A DNA stretch of 61,382 nucleotides from Myxococcales bacterium (GTDB taxonomy: Bacteria > Myxococcota_A > Polyangia > Palsa-1104), in contig JAQBQH010000224.1 in NCBI GenBank assembly GCA_028287105.1, positions 1-61,382 on the forward strand. Direction: 5' to 3'. A program made the position numbers and the translations under genes. Within the stretch, counting starts at the first letter, position 1. Every line of letters begins with the position of its first letter. The notes under the pieces were generated by a model. That model did not search any database. It was not told where the DNA came from and was given only the letters and a program-made list of their open reading frames with translations. Below, piece after piece: positions 10,694-20,329 of this stretch.

Positions 10694-12724
10694 ATGGCCA
10701 ACGTCCTGTCGAGGATCTTCCTCGGCCGCCGCAAGGACATCCGCGATCCCGGGATCTACCACCGGATGGCGCTGATCCCGTTCCTCGCCTGGGTTGGCCT
10801 CGGCGCAGACGGTCTCTCGTCGTCGGCGTACGGTCCCGAGGAGGCGTTCCGCGCGCTCGGCGCGCACACCTACCTCGCCGTCGCGCTGGCCCTCGCCACC
10901 GCGGTCACGGTCCTCGTCATCTCGTGGTCCTATTCGAGCATCATCGAGCAATTCCCAGCGGGTGGCGGCGGCTACCTCGTCGCCACGCAGCTGCTCGGGT
11001 CGCGCGTCGGCGTCGTCTCCGGCTCGGCGCTCCTGGTCGACTACGTCCTCACCATCACTGTCTCGGTCGCCTCCGGCGTCGACGCCATCTTCAGCTTCCT
11101 GCCGCATCCCTGGATCGTCCACCGCTTCCAGACCGAGGTCGCCGTCCTCATCCTGCTCACCGTCGTCAATTTGCGCGGCGTCAAAGAGTCGGTCCTGGCG
11201 TTGACGCCGTTCTTCCTCATCTTCCTCGTCACGCACACCATCCTCATCGGCGGCGGCCTGGTGCTGCATGCGCACGAGCTGCCTGCCGTCGCCCACCAGG
11301 TCAAAGACGGCTTCCACGACGGCCTGACCACGCTCGGCCTCGGCGGCATGGCGCTGCTCTTCTTCCGCGCCTACTCGCTCGGCGGCGGTACCTATACCGG
11401 CATCGAGGCGGTCTCCAACGGCCTGTCGCTCATGCGCGAGCCGCGCGTCGAGACCGGCAAGCGGACCATGGTCTACATGGCCATCTCGCTCGCCCTCGTC
11501 GCTGGCGGCATTCTCCTGGCGTACCTCCTCTTCGACGTCCAGCACGTCGAGGGCAAGACCATGAACGCGGTGCTCGCCGAATCGCTCGGCGGCCACTGGC
11601 ACCTCGGCCCCATCCCCATCGGCAAGGTCTTCGTCATCACCACGCTCTTCGCCGAGGCGGTGCTCCTGTTCGTCGCCGCGCAGGCCGGCTTCATCGGCGG
11701 CCCGCGCGTGCTCGCCAACATGGCTGCCGACTCGTGGCTGCCGCATCGCCTCTCGGCGCTCTCCGACCGACTCACGACGCAGAACGGCGTGCTGCTCATG
11801 GGCTCAGCCGCGCTGGCCGCGCTCTTCTACACCGGCGGCCACGTCTCGACGCTCGTCGTCATGTACTCGATCAACGTCTTTCTCACGTTCCTCCTGTCCG
11901 AAGCGGGCATGGTCCGCTTCTTCACCAAGCACCGCGCCGAGCATCCCAACTGGAAGGGGCAGACCGTCCTCTTCAGCATCGGCTTCGTCATGTGCGCGGT
12001 CATCCTCGTCGTCGTCGTCCTCGAGAAGTTCATCGAGGGCGGCTGGGTGACCCTGCTCGTCACCACCGCGCTCGTGGTGCTCTGCTTCCTCATCCGCCGC
12101 CACTACGGCTCGGTGCGGCGGTCGCTCTCGCACCTCGATGCCCTCTTCCGCGATCTGCCGCTGTCGTCGCACCGCGAAGAGCTCGGCCCGGTCGATCCGA
12201 CCAAGCCCACGGCCGTCCTCTTGTCCGGCAACTACGGCGGGCTCGGCGTCCACTCCGTCCTGACGCTGCTCCGTATGTTCCCGAACCACTTCGCCAACAT
12301 GGTCTTCGTGTCGGTCGGAGTCATCGACTCGGGCAACTTCAAGGGCGCCAGCGAGGTCGACAAGCTCAAGAGTCAGACGCGCGACTCGCTCGGCCAGTAT
12401 GTCGGCCTGGCACGCCGCCTCGGACTGTCGGCGGAATATCGCATGTCGGTCGGCACCGACATCGTCGACGAAGCATCCAAGCTATGCTTGGACGTCGCCA
12501 AGGAATTCGCCAACGTCATGTTCTTCTCGGGGAAGCTGATCTTCGAGGAGCGCAAGTGGTACCACCGCATCCTGCACAACGAGACCGCCTACGCCATCCA
12601 GCACCGGCTGCAGTTCGCCGGTTATCCGATGGTCATCTTGCCGGTCCGCGTGCGCGCCAGCGAGCTCAAGCATCATCGGCGCGATCGATCAAACCCGAAG
12701 GCGAAGTCGAAACCAGCAGCATAG
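10694..12724 (+). CDS. APC-superfamily permease with cytoplasmic C-terminal domain
   Basis: A 676-residue integral membrane protein. About twelve spans lie between residues ~25 and ~475, with the APC-type signature GLGADGLSSSAYGPEEAF in the first span and a glycine-rich loop EQFPAGGGGYLVATQLLG. The last ~200 residues are soluble and look like an alpha/beta regulatory domain of the universal-stress-protein type (AVLLSGNYGGLGVHSVLTLL). The family moves amino acids, polyamines or K+; the substrate cannot be read from sequence. It stands alone between the PilZ gene (divergent) and the beta-oxidation genes. Confidence 0.88.
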   Translation: MANVLSRIFLGRRKDIRDPGIYHRMALIPFLAWVGLGADGLSSSAYGPEEAFRALGAHTYLAVALALATAVTVLVISWSYSSIIEQFPAGGGGYLVATQLLGSRVGVVSGSALLVDYVLTITVSVASGVDAIFSFLPHPWIVHRFQTEVAVLILLTVVNLRGVKESVLALTPFFLIFLVTHTILIGGGLVLHAHELPAVAHQVKDGFHDGLTTLGLGGMALLFFRAYSLGGGTYTGIEAVSNGLSLMREPRVETGKRTMVYMAISLALVAGGILLAYLLFDVQHVEGKTMNAVLAESLGGHWHLGPIPIGKVFVITTLFAEAVLLFVAAQAGFIGGPRVLANMAADSWLPHRLSALSDRLTTQNGVLLMGSAALAALFYTGGHVSTLVVMYSINVFLTFLLSEAGMVRFFTKHRAEHPNWKGQTVLFSIGFVMCAVILVVVVLEKFIEGGWVTLLVTTALVVLCFLIRRHYGSVRRSLSHLDALFRDLPLSSHREELGPVDPTKPTAVLLSGNYGGLGVHSVLTLLRMFPNHFANMVFVSVGVIDSGNFKGASEVDKLKSQTRDSLGQYVGLARRLGLSAEYRMSVGTDIVDEASKLCLDVAKEFANVMFFSGKLIFEERKWYHRILHNETAYAIQHRLQFAGYPMVILPVRVRASELKHHRRDRSNPKAKSKPAA

Positions 12725-12748
12725 CCCAACGCAACAGAGGGAAAATTA

Positions 12749-15085
12749 ATGGCTGAGTTCAAGAAGGTCGCAGTCCTGGGAGCGGGTGTCATGGGGTCGG
12801 GGATCGCCGCGCATCTCGCCGGCGCGGGCATCGAGGTACTCCTACTCGACATCGTTCCCCCCGACGGGAAAGGCGGGCGCAACGCGTTCGCGCAGGGCGG
12901 CAAGGACAGGGCGCTGAAGTCCAAGCCCGCTGCGTTCTTCACCGCGCGCGATGCCGATCTGATCTCGGTCGGCAACCTCGAGGACGATCTCGACAAGGCC
13001 GGCAAGACCGACCTCGTCATCGAGGTGGTCAAAGAGGATCTCGCGGTCAAAAAGGCGCTCTTCGCCAAGCTCGAGCCGCTCCTCGCCGAGCACACCATCG
13101 TCGCCTCGAACACCTCGGGCCTCCCCATCGCCAACATGATGGAAGGGCGCTCGCCCTCGATGCGCAAGCGCTTCCTCGTGACCCACTTCTTCAACCCGGT
13201 CCGCTACATGAAGCTGCTCGAGATCATCTCGGGCAAGGACACCGACCCGGCCATCGCCGACAAGGTCGCGCGCTTCGGCCAGGACGTCCTCGGCAAAGGC
13301 ATCGTGTTCGGCAAGGACACGCCGAACTTCGTCGCCAACCGCATCGGTGTCTTCGCCATGATGCACCTCATCAAGCTCGCCATCGACGGCGGCTACACCA
13401 TCGAAGAGGTCGACGCGATCTTCGGCTCGCCGATGGGCCGCCCCAAGTCGGCCGTCTTCCGCACCGCCGACGTCGTCGGCCTCGACACCATCATCCACGT
13501 CGCCAACAACTGCTACGAGTCGCTCACGGGCGACGAGCGCCGCGAAGACTTCCACGTGCCCGTGCTCCTCAACCAGATGGCCGAGAAGAAGATGCTCGGC
13601 GACAAGACCGGCGGCGGCTTCATGAAGAAGACGCCCGAGGGCATCGTCACCCTCGACTTCAAGACCATGCAGTACCGCCCGCAGCAGAAGACCAAGTTCG
13701 CGTCGGTGGGCGCGACCAAGGGCGTCAGCGACGTCGGCGAGCGCATCCGCAAGATCCTCGCCGGCGACGATCGCGCCGCCGATCTGGCGCGCAAGGTCAC
13801 TTACGCGACGCTCGCCTACTCGTCGAACCGCATCGGGGAGATCGCCGACGACCTCGTCAACATCGACCGCGGCATGCGCTGGGGCTTCGGCTGGGACGTC
13901 GGGCCGTTCGAGACCTGGGACGCCATCGGCGTGCAGCACGGCCTCGACGAGATGGCCAAGCTCGGCATCCAGCCGGCGCCGTGGGTCGCCGAGATGGTCA
14001 AGTCGGGTCGCACGAGCTTCTACAGCGACGGCAGCTACTGGGACGTGACGTCGAAGTCGGCCAAACCGGTGCCGACCTCCCCGCGCGAGCTCTCGCTCCC
14101 GGCCGCGCGCAAGAAGGGCGGCGTGGTCTTCGAGAACGACGGCGCGACCCTCTACGACATCGGCGATCGCATCGCCTGCCTCGAGCTGCACACGAAGATG
14201 AACGCCATCGACGCCGACGTCATCGCCGCGCTCTACAAGAGCGTCGACCTCGCCGAGAAGCAGTTCGACGGCCTCGTCGTCGGCAACCACGACACCACCG
14301 CGTTCTCGGCCGGCGCCAACATCTTCCTCGTGCTCATGGCGGCGGGGCAGGGCAACTGGAAGGCGATCGAGGACATGACGCGCCAGCTGCAGGACGCGCT
14401 CATGCGCCTGCGCTACGCCCACGTCCCGACGGTGACCGCGCCGTTCGGCCTCGCGCTGGGCGGCGGCGCCGAGATCGCCATGCACGGGGCGGCCGCACGC
14501 GCCTCGGCCGAGCTCTACATGGGCCTCGTCGAAGCGGGCGTCGGGCTCATCCCGGCCGGCGGCGGCTGTAAGGAGCTGCTGGCCCGCCACCTCGACGCCT
14601 ATCCCGACGACGCCGATCCGTTCGTCATGGTGAAGAAGATCTTCATGCAGATCGCGCTCGGCAAGGTGTCGATGTCGGCCGAGGAGGCGCGCGCCATGGG
14701 CATGCTCTCCCAGTCGGACGGCGTCTCCTTCAACCGCGACTTCCTGCTCAGCGACGCCAAGCAGACGGCGCTCGGAATGGCGCGCGCGGGCTATCGACCG
14801 CCACGCCACCGCACGATGCGTCTGCCGGGCGCGTCGGGCTACGCGACCTTACGTTCGACGCTCCAGATGATGCACGAAGCGCATCAGATCTCGGCGCACG
14901 ACGTAATCGTCGGCTCCAAGCTCGCGTGGGTGCTCTCTGGCGGTCAGACCGCGCCGTCGGTGCGCATGCACGAGCAGCAGATCCTGGACCTCGAGCGCGA
15001 GGCGTTCTTGTCGCTGACCGGCGAAGAGAAGACCCGCGAGCGCATGCAGTACATGCTCATGAACAACAAGCCGTTGAGGAACTAA
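12749..15085 (+). CDS. FadN-type 3-hydroxyacyl-CoA dehydrogenase / enoyl-CoA hydratase
   Basis: A multifunctional fatty-acid beta-oxidation enzyme of 778 residues. The order is dehydrogenase first, hydratase last, as in FadN of Bacillus and opposite to FadB of E. coli. The NAD-binding motif LGAGVMGSGIAAHLAGAG is at residues 9-26. The dehydrogenase signature follows (VTHFFNPVRYMKLLEII). The crotonase part runs from about residue 455, with the oxyanion-hole segment GLALGGGAEIAMHG. It is preceded by GAGGG and coupled to a thiolase two bases downstream. Together they would catalyse hydration, oxidation and thiolysis of acyl-CoA. Confidence 0.95.
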   Translation: MAEFKKVAVLGAGVMGSGIAAHLAGAGIEVLLLDIVPPDGKGGRNAFAQGGKDRALKSKPAAFFTARDADLISVGNLEDDLDKAGKTDLVIEVVKEDLAVKKALFAKLEPLLAEHTIVASNTSGLPIANMMEGRSPSMRKRFLVTHFFNPVRYMKLLEIISGKDTDPAIADKVARFGQDVLGKGIVFGKDTPNFVANRIGVFAMMHLIKLAIDGGYTIEEVDAIFGSPMGRPKSAVFRTADVVGLDTIIHVANNCYESLTGDERREDFHVPVLLNQMAEKKMLGDKTGGGFMKKTPEGIVTLDFKTMQYRPQQKTKFASVGATKGVSDVGERIRKILAGDDRAADLARKVTYATLAYSSNRIGEIADDLVNIDRGMRWGFGWDVGPFETWDAIGVQHGLDEMAKLGIQPAPWVAEMVKSGRTSFYSDGSYWDVTSKSAKPVPTSPRELSLPAARKKGGVVFENDGATLYDIGDRIACLELHTKMNAIDADVIAALYKSVDLAEKQFDGLVVGNHDTTAFSAGANIFLVLMAAGQGNWKAIEDMTRQLQDALMRLRYAHVPTVTAPFGLALGGGAEIAMHGAAARASAELYMGLVEAGVGLIPAGGGCKELLARHLDAYPDDADPFVMVKKIFMQIALGKVSMSAEEARAMGMLSQSDGVSFNRDFLLSDAKQTALGMARAGYRPPRHRTMRLPGASGYATLRSTLQMMHEAHQISAHDVIVGSKLAWVLSGGQTAPSVRMHEQQILDLEREAFLSLTGEEKTRERMQYMLMNNKPLRN

Positions 15086-15087
15086 CC

Positions 15088-16257
15088 ATGCCGATGCATG
15101 ACGTTGCCATCGTTGCCGGCGTTCGCACGCCATTCGCCCGCGCCAACAAGGGCGGTTTCAAAGACACCCGTCCCGACACCCTCGCGCAGCTGGTGATCGA
15201 GGAAGCGGTCAAGCGCTCCGGAGTCGACGGCGCGGAGATCGGGGACGTCATCCTCGGTTGCGCCATGCCCGAGGCGGAGCAGGGCATGAACGTGGCGCGC
15301 ATCGCGGCGCTCGCGGCCGGCCTGCCCATCGACGTCCCGGGCATGACCATCAACCGCTTCTGCAGCTCGGGCGTGCAGTCGATCGCGCTCGTCGCCGACC
15401 GCATCTCGGCAGGCGCCTACGAGGTCGGCGTCGCCGGCGGCGTCGAGAGCATGTCGATGATTCCGATGAGCGGCAACAAGCCCTCGCTCAACCCCGACGT
15501 GGTCGAGAGGCTGCCCGCGGTCTATACGCCGATGGGCGTCACCGCCGAGAACGTGGCGCGCAAGTTCGGCGTCTCGCGCGCCGACCAGGATGCGTTCGCG
15601 CTGCGCTCGCATCAGCGCGCGACGGCGGCCCAGGCGGCAGGGCGGCTCGATGCGGAGATCTTCGCCATCAAGACCCAGGTGTTCGATGGCGAGGGCAAGC
15701 TCACCGACATCACGGTGGCCAAGGACGAGTATCCGCGCAGCGACACGACGCTCGAGAAGCTGTCGACGTTGCGGCCCGCGTTCGATCCCACGGGCTCGGT
15801 CACGGCGGGCAACTCGTCGCCGCTCACCGACGGCGCCGGCGCGGTCGTCGTCGCCTCGGGGGCGCGGGTCAAGCAGCTCGGCGTCAAGCCGCTCGGCTGG
15901 TTCCGCGCGTTCGCCGTCGCCGGCGTGCCGCCCGAGATCATGGGCATCGGGCCGGTCCCGGCGGTGCGAAAGGTGCTCAAGCTGGCCGGGCTCGAGATCA
16001 AGGACATCGACCTCTTCGAGCTCAACGAGGCCTTCGCGGCGCAGTCGCTCTACTGCGCGCGGGAGCTCGGCGTCGACCCGGAGAAGCTGAACGTCAACGG
16101 CGGCGCCATCGCGCTCGGCCATCCGCTTGGAGTCTCGGGCACGCGCCTGGCGCTCACGGTGCTCAATGAGCTCGCGCGTCGCGGTGGGCGCTACGGCGTC
16201 GTCACCATGTGCATCGGCGGCGGTATGGGGGCCGCGGCCATCCTCGAGCGCGCCTGA
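15088..16257 (+). CDS. Acetyl-CoA acyltransferase (thiolase, FadA type)
   Basis: A 389-residue thiolase that cleaves 3-ketoacyl-CoA with CoA in the last step of beta-oxidation. The nucleophilic cysteine is in [11 protein letters not shown] at residue 92. The catalytic histidine is in [10 protein letters not shown] near residue 344, and the second cysteine in TMCIGGGMG near residue 375. The ATG at 15088 follows the hydroxyacyl-CoA dehydrogenase stop by two bases and gives the usual N-terminus ([19 protein letters not shown]). A longer in-frame extension upstream overlaps the previous gene and was not used. Confidence 0.96.
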   Translation: MPMHDVAIVAGVRTPFARANKGGFKDTRPDTLAQLVIEEAVKRSGVDGAEIGDVILGCAMPEAEQGMNVARIAALAAGLPIDVPGMTINRFCSSGVQSIALVADRISAGAYEVGVAGGVESMSMIPMSGNKPSLNPDVVERLPAVYTPMGVTAENVARKFGVSRADQDAFALRSHQRATAAQAAGRLDAEIFAIKTQVFDGEGKLTDITVAKDEYPRSDTTLEKLSTLRPAFDPTGSVTAGNSSPLTDGAGAVVVASGARVKQLGVKPLGWFRAFAVAGVPPEIMGIGPVPAVRKVLKLAGLEIKDIDLFELNEAFAAQSLYCARELGVDPEKLNVNGGAIALGHPLGVSGTRLALTVLNELARRGGRYGVVTMCIGGGMGAAAILERA

Positions 16258-16303
16258 TTCCAGCGACATAGCCGCGCGCTGCGGCTGCGGTGACGCGGAT
16301 CGC

Positions 16304-16333
16304 TTGCCAGGGGACGCCCCCCTGTCGTATAAG
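16304..16333 (+). promoter_or_regulatory. Promoter of the small lipoprotein gene
   Basis: TTGCCA (16304-16309), an 18-base spacer and TATAAG (16328-16333). Both boxes match the sigma70 consensus in five of six positions. Only seven bases separate the -10 from the ATG at 16341, so a leaderless message is expected. Confidence 0.6.
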
Positions 16334-16340
16334 CCCGCAC

Positions 16341-16739
16341 ATGCGTAACTGGCTGACGGTGATCGTCGTGGGCGCGTCCCTCGCAGGTTGTGCCTCTTCG
16401 AAGCACGCGCAGCGTCCGGCGACGCCGAGCGAAGCCGGCGACGGCCAGGTCGCGACCGCCAAGGAAGCGCCCAAGCCGAAGGAGCTCGGCTCGGCGATCA
16501 AGATCGTCGGCAAGCGCCCGTCGGCCGCGCGCTACAAGTTCGTCGGCCGCATCGAAGCCACCACCAGCACCAACGATATCGTCGACGCCGCCGTGACGGC
16601 GAACGCCGAGCTCCGCCGCAAAGCCAAGGCCCTCGGCGCCGACGTCATCAAGCTCGACGTCATCGCCCCCCCGAGCGACTCTGAGCACCCGCACAGGCGC
16701 GTCATCTTGGCCGGTCGCGCCTATAAGAAATCGTCGTAA
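16341..16739 (+). CDS. Small lipoprotein, possible metal-binding/YbjQ-like fold
   Basis: A 132-residue protein with a short signal peptide and lipobox SLAGC; the lipidated cysteine is near residue 17. The mature domain (RYKFVGRIEATTSTNDI, then VTANAELRRKAKALGADVIKLD) has the strand-helix-strand look of small periplasmic proteins that sort with DUF4156/YbjQ-type families. I cannot assign it firmly. The start at 16341 is supported by the promoter seven bases upstream and by the signal peptide. The longer frame from 16290 would destroy the signal. Confidence 0.72.
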   Translation: MRNWLTVIVVGASLAGCASSKHAQRPATPSEAGDGQVATAKEAPKPKELGSAIKIVGKRPSAARYKFVGRIEATTSTNDIVDAAVTANAELRRKAKALGADVIKLDVIAPPSDSEHPHRRVILAGRAYKKSS

Positions 16740-16751
16740 CTTCGTAAGAAC

Positions 16752-16900
16752 GAGCTGGGTCGCGAGGCGGGGGAACGCGGGGGGCGGACGCGGCCTTACG
16801 CGTCGCCTTCGGCGCCGCACGGGGCCGCTCGCATCGCGCTGGCATCGCGGCTACGCCGCGAGCGCGCTCCGACGCCGCCCCCCGCATTCCCCCACCTCGC
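16752..16900. repeat. Palindromic element, copy A
   Basis: An imperfect palindrome with 26-base arms at 16762-16787 and 16875-16900 that match at 24 positions. The interior carries a short hairpin, CGCGGC-TAC-GCCGCG (16846-16860). The two mismatches of the arms become G-U pairs if the minus strand is read as RNA. It is closely similar, in inverted orientation, to copy B at 16978-17130. Together with copy B it fills the 406-base gap between two convergent genes (16740-17145), where I see no credible coding sequence. Confidence 0.85.
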
Positions 16901-16977
16901 TCGCTCGTTCCGTCCTTGCGCCAGACGCCAAGCGTGTTCGTCGTTGGCTTCTCGGTTGCGGGGAAGTCAGAGCGGAA

Positions 16978-17130
16978 GCGAGGCGAGGGAATATGTGCGG
17001 CGGCGTCAGAGCGCGCTCGCGCCGTAGGCGCGATGCCAGCGCGATGCCGAGTGCGCCCGTGCGGCGCGCGCAGCGCGACGCGTAAGCGCACGTCCGCCGC
17101 ACATGTTCCCTCGCCTCGCGCCCCCAGCTC
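16978..17130. repeat. Palindromic element, copy B (inverted relative to copy A)
   Basis: The 26-base arms at 16978-17003 and 17094-17119 pair at 25 positions, with the remaining pair (16992/17105) a G-U in the plus-strand sense. The inner hairpin is CGCGCC-GTA-GGCGCG (17018-17032). The interior aligns to copy A almost end to end, and both copies share GAGCTGGG on the outer flank. Differences from copy A in the stems are mostly paired substitutions. Confidence 0.85.
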
Positions 17131-17145
17131 TCACTCGACCCCTTG

Positions 17146-17955
17146 CTAGAGACGTCGATGATCCAACGCCGGCAATTCTCGCCTGAGCCGCTCCTGATAC
17201 TCGAAGTCCAACTCAGCCACAGCGACGCCCTCGTGGTCGCCGACTTCGGCCAGGATGTGGCCCCAGGGGTCGATGATGCAGGCGTGGCCGTAGGTGACGC
17301 GCTTGGGATTGTGGCGGCCGAACTGGGCGGCGGCGATGACGAAGGCGAGGTTCTCGATGGCGCGGGCCCGGAGCAGCGCGTGCCAGTGGTCGCGGCCGGT
17401 GTGTAGGGTGAACGCCGCTGGGACCGTGAGGATGCGGGCGCCCTGATGGGTGAGCGCGCGGTAGAGCTCGGGGAAGCGGAGGTCGTAGCAGATGGTCAGG
17501 CCGACCTTGCCGTGGCCCGCGTCGATGACGATCGGCTGCTCGCCCGGTCGGACCGACGCCGACTCGGTGAAGGTGGCGCCATCGGGGATGGCGACGTCGA
17601 ACAGGTGGATCTTGCGGTAGATGCCGCGGATTTCACCGCCGGCATCGACGTACACGGAGCTGTTGTGGACGTGGGTCGGAGACTGCGCCTCGGGCATGCC
17701 GCCGAGGACGAGGTCGACCGCCAGCGTGCGCGCCAGCTCGCGCATCGCCGTCAGGATGGGGCCGTCGCCGGGGATTGGTTCGGCCACTTGGAACTTGCCG
17801 CGCTCGTCCTCGCCCAGGAACGCGAAGTTCTCCGGCAGCACGATCAGCTTCGCGCCGCGCGCCGCCCCTTCCGTGACCAGCTCGCGAGCCTTATCTAAAT
17901 TGGCGGCAAGGTCGCCGCCCGAGGTCATCTGGACCGCACCTGCGAGCATGCGCAT
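17146..17955 (-). CDS. Carbon-nitrogen hydrolase (nitrilase family, Nit1/Nit2-like amidase)
   Basis: A 269-residue cytoplasmic amidase of the nitrilase superfamily. The Glu-Lys-Cys triad is intact: Glu42 in VLPENFAF, Lys115 in IYRKIHLFD and Cys156 in [13 protein letters not shown]. The layout best fits the Nit1/Nit2 branch (omega-amidase or deaminated-glutathione amidase, a metabolite-repair enzyme); the substrate is inference. The ATG at 17955 gives a normal N-terminus ([15 protein letters not shown]). The same frame stays open far upstream through the nusA complement, but that extension is a compositional artefact. It is divergent from rimP. Confidence 0.93.
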   Translation of the reverse strand: MRMLAGAVQMTSGGDLAANLDKARELVTEGAARGAKLIVLPENFAFLGEDERGKFQVAEPIPGDGPILTAMRELARTLAVDLVLGGMPEAQSPTHVHNSSVYVDAGGEIRGIYRKIHLFDVAIPDGATFTESASVRPGEQPIVIDAGHGKVGLTICYDLRFPELYRALTHQGARILTVPAAFTLHTGRDHWHALLRARAIENLAFVIAAAQFGRHNPKRVTYGHACIIDPWGHILAEVGDHEGVAVAELDFEYQERLRRELPALDHRRL

Positions 17956-17978
17956 CCCCTCGGCGTACCACAAAAACC

Positions 17979-18007
17979 TTGCCCCGGTATGACCATCATG
18001 GTAGGAC
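17979..18007 (+). promoter_or_regulatory. Candidate promoter of the rimP-nusA-infB operon
   Basis: TTGCCC (17979-17984), a 17-base spacer and TAGGAC (18002-18007) predict a start near 18014. The dyad ACCATCATGGT (17992-18002) sits in the spacer and touches the -10, a suitable place for an operator. Confidence 0.4.
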
Positions 18008-18017
18008 GCCTCAGACA

Positions 18018-18060
18018 TTTTTGGTGAAACACCAAAAGTGGGCCTTGCGCCCACTTTTTT
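18018..18060 (+). terminator. Tandem hairpins with U-tract in the rimP leader (attenuator candidate)
   Basis: Hairpin 1 pairs 18019-18026 with 18030-18037 (TTTTGGTG / CACCAAAA, loop AAA). Hairpin 2 pairs 18034-18043 with 18049-18058 (AAAAGTGGGC / GCCCACTTTT, loop CTTGC) and runs into TTTTTTAATTTT, a classical intrinsic terminator. They share the A-run 18034-18037. The site lies between two divergent gene starts, so it cannot end a known upstream gene. It sits 25 bases before the rimP ATG. Confidence 0.75.
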
Positions 18061-18084
18061 AATTTTGGGGTCCTGAACACAACA

Positions 18085-18555
18085 ATGTCCAAGCCGGTCG
18101 ACACACAAAAGCTCATCCAGCTCTCGGAGCCCGTCATCGCGGGCCAGGGCTATGAGCTCGTCGATCTGGAGTTCAAGAACGAGCCTCAGGCCGCCGGTTG
18201 GGTCCTCCGGGTCTTCATCGACAAGGAGGGCGGGGTCTCGCTCGAAGACTGCGCTTCGGTCAGCCGCGAGCTCTCCGCGGTGCTCGACGTCGAGGACGCC
18301 ATCACCATCCCGTACAGCCTCGAAGTCTCCTCGCCGGGCTTGAACCGGCCCCTCAGGAAGGAAGCGGATTTCGCCCGCTTCGTCGGTAAGAAAGCGAAGA
18401 TCCGCACCCGCCACCCGGTGGGCGAAACGAGACGTAACTTCTCCGGCACGCTCGTAGGCGTGGACTCCGGCAAGGTGAAAATCGACGTCGGCGATCAAGT
18501 TTGCGAAGTCCCCGTCGACGACGTGGAAAAAGCGAATCTGGTTTACGAGTTCTAG
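18085..18555 (+). CDS. rimP: Ribosome maturation factor RimP
   Basis: RimP assists assembly of the 30S subunit. The 156-residue length is normal. Family features are the N-terminal helix and GYELVDLEFKNE strand (residues 22-33), FIDKEGGVSLEDCASVSRELS near 46-66, and the SSPGLNRPL turn near 85-93. The C-terminal SH3-like domain ends in VEKANLVYEF. First gene of the rimP-nusA-ylxR-infB operon, a conserved order in many bacteria. Its leader contains a promoter and terminator-like hairpins. Confidence 0.95.
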   Translation: MSKPVDTQKLIQLSEPVIAGQGYELVDLEFKNEPQAAGWVLRVFIDKEGGVSLEDCASVSRELSAVLDVEDAITIPYSLEVSSPGLNRPLRKEADFARFVGKKAKIRTRHPVGETRRNFSGTLVGVDSGKVKIDVGDQVCEVPVDDVEKANLVYEF

Positions 18556-18570
18556 GCAAAAGGACGGAAT

Positions 18571-20052
<1,482 letters not shown>

Positions 20053-20056
20053 AGCC

Positions 20057-20329
20057 ATGCCCACGCGCACCTGTTGCGGCTGTCAGAAGCGCGACGAGCA
20101 GAGAAATCTGGTGCGTTGGGTGGCGGAGGCGACTGGCAGGATCAAGATAGATGACACAGAACGACAACCCGGGCGTGGCGCGTATTTACATCGTACCCGG
20201 AGCTGTGTAGAAGCGGCAGCCAAGGGCGGGTTTGCAAGATCGTTCCGAAGAAAGACACAGCATGTCGATGTAGAACGGCTGTGGGAACTGCCGGGCATGA
20301 AGCAGAGGACGAGGGAATCGATAGAATGA
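20057..20329 (+). CDS. ylxR: YlxR/RnpM-type RNA-binding protein
   Basis: A 90-residue basic protein of the YlxR (DUF448) family, found between nusA and infB in many bacteria and reported in Bacillus to modulate RNase P. The family motifs [17 protein letters not shown] (residues 4-20) and [10 protein letters not shown] (near 37-46) are present. The ATG at 20057 follows the nusA stop by four bases, with AAAGGAG upstream. Its stop overlaps the infB ATG (ATGA), so infB translation is coupled to it. Confidence 0.93.
   Translation: MPTRTCCGCQKRDEQRNLVRWVAEATGRIKIDDTERQPGRGAYLHRTRSCVEAAAKGGFARSFRRKTQHVDVERLWELPGMKQRTRESIE

Noticed and set aside
10597-10740. Longer PilZ protein starting at the ATG at 10740.
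   Set aside because: It would start inside the permease gene and translate the heptad repeat. The PilZ domain is complete from the GTG at 10596.
16270-16286. Hairpin AGCCGC-GCGCT-GCGGCT after the thiolase gene as a terminator.
   Set aside because: No T-run follows, and such short GC stems are frequent by chance in this composition.
16740-17145. Several short open frames inside the palindromic region.
   Set aside because: They follow the palindromes on both strands, are Arg/Ala-rich and have no ribosome site. The structure explains the sequence better.
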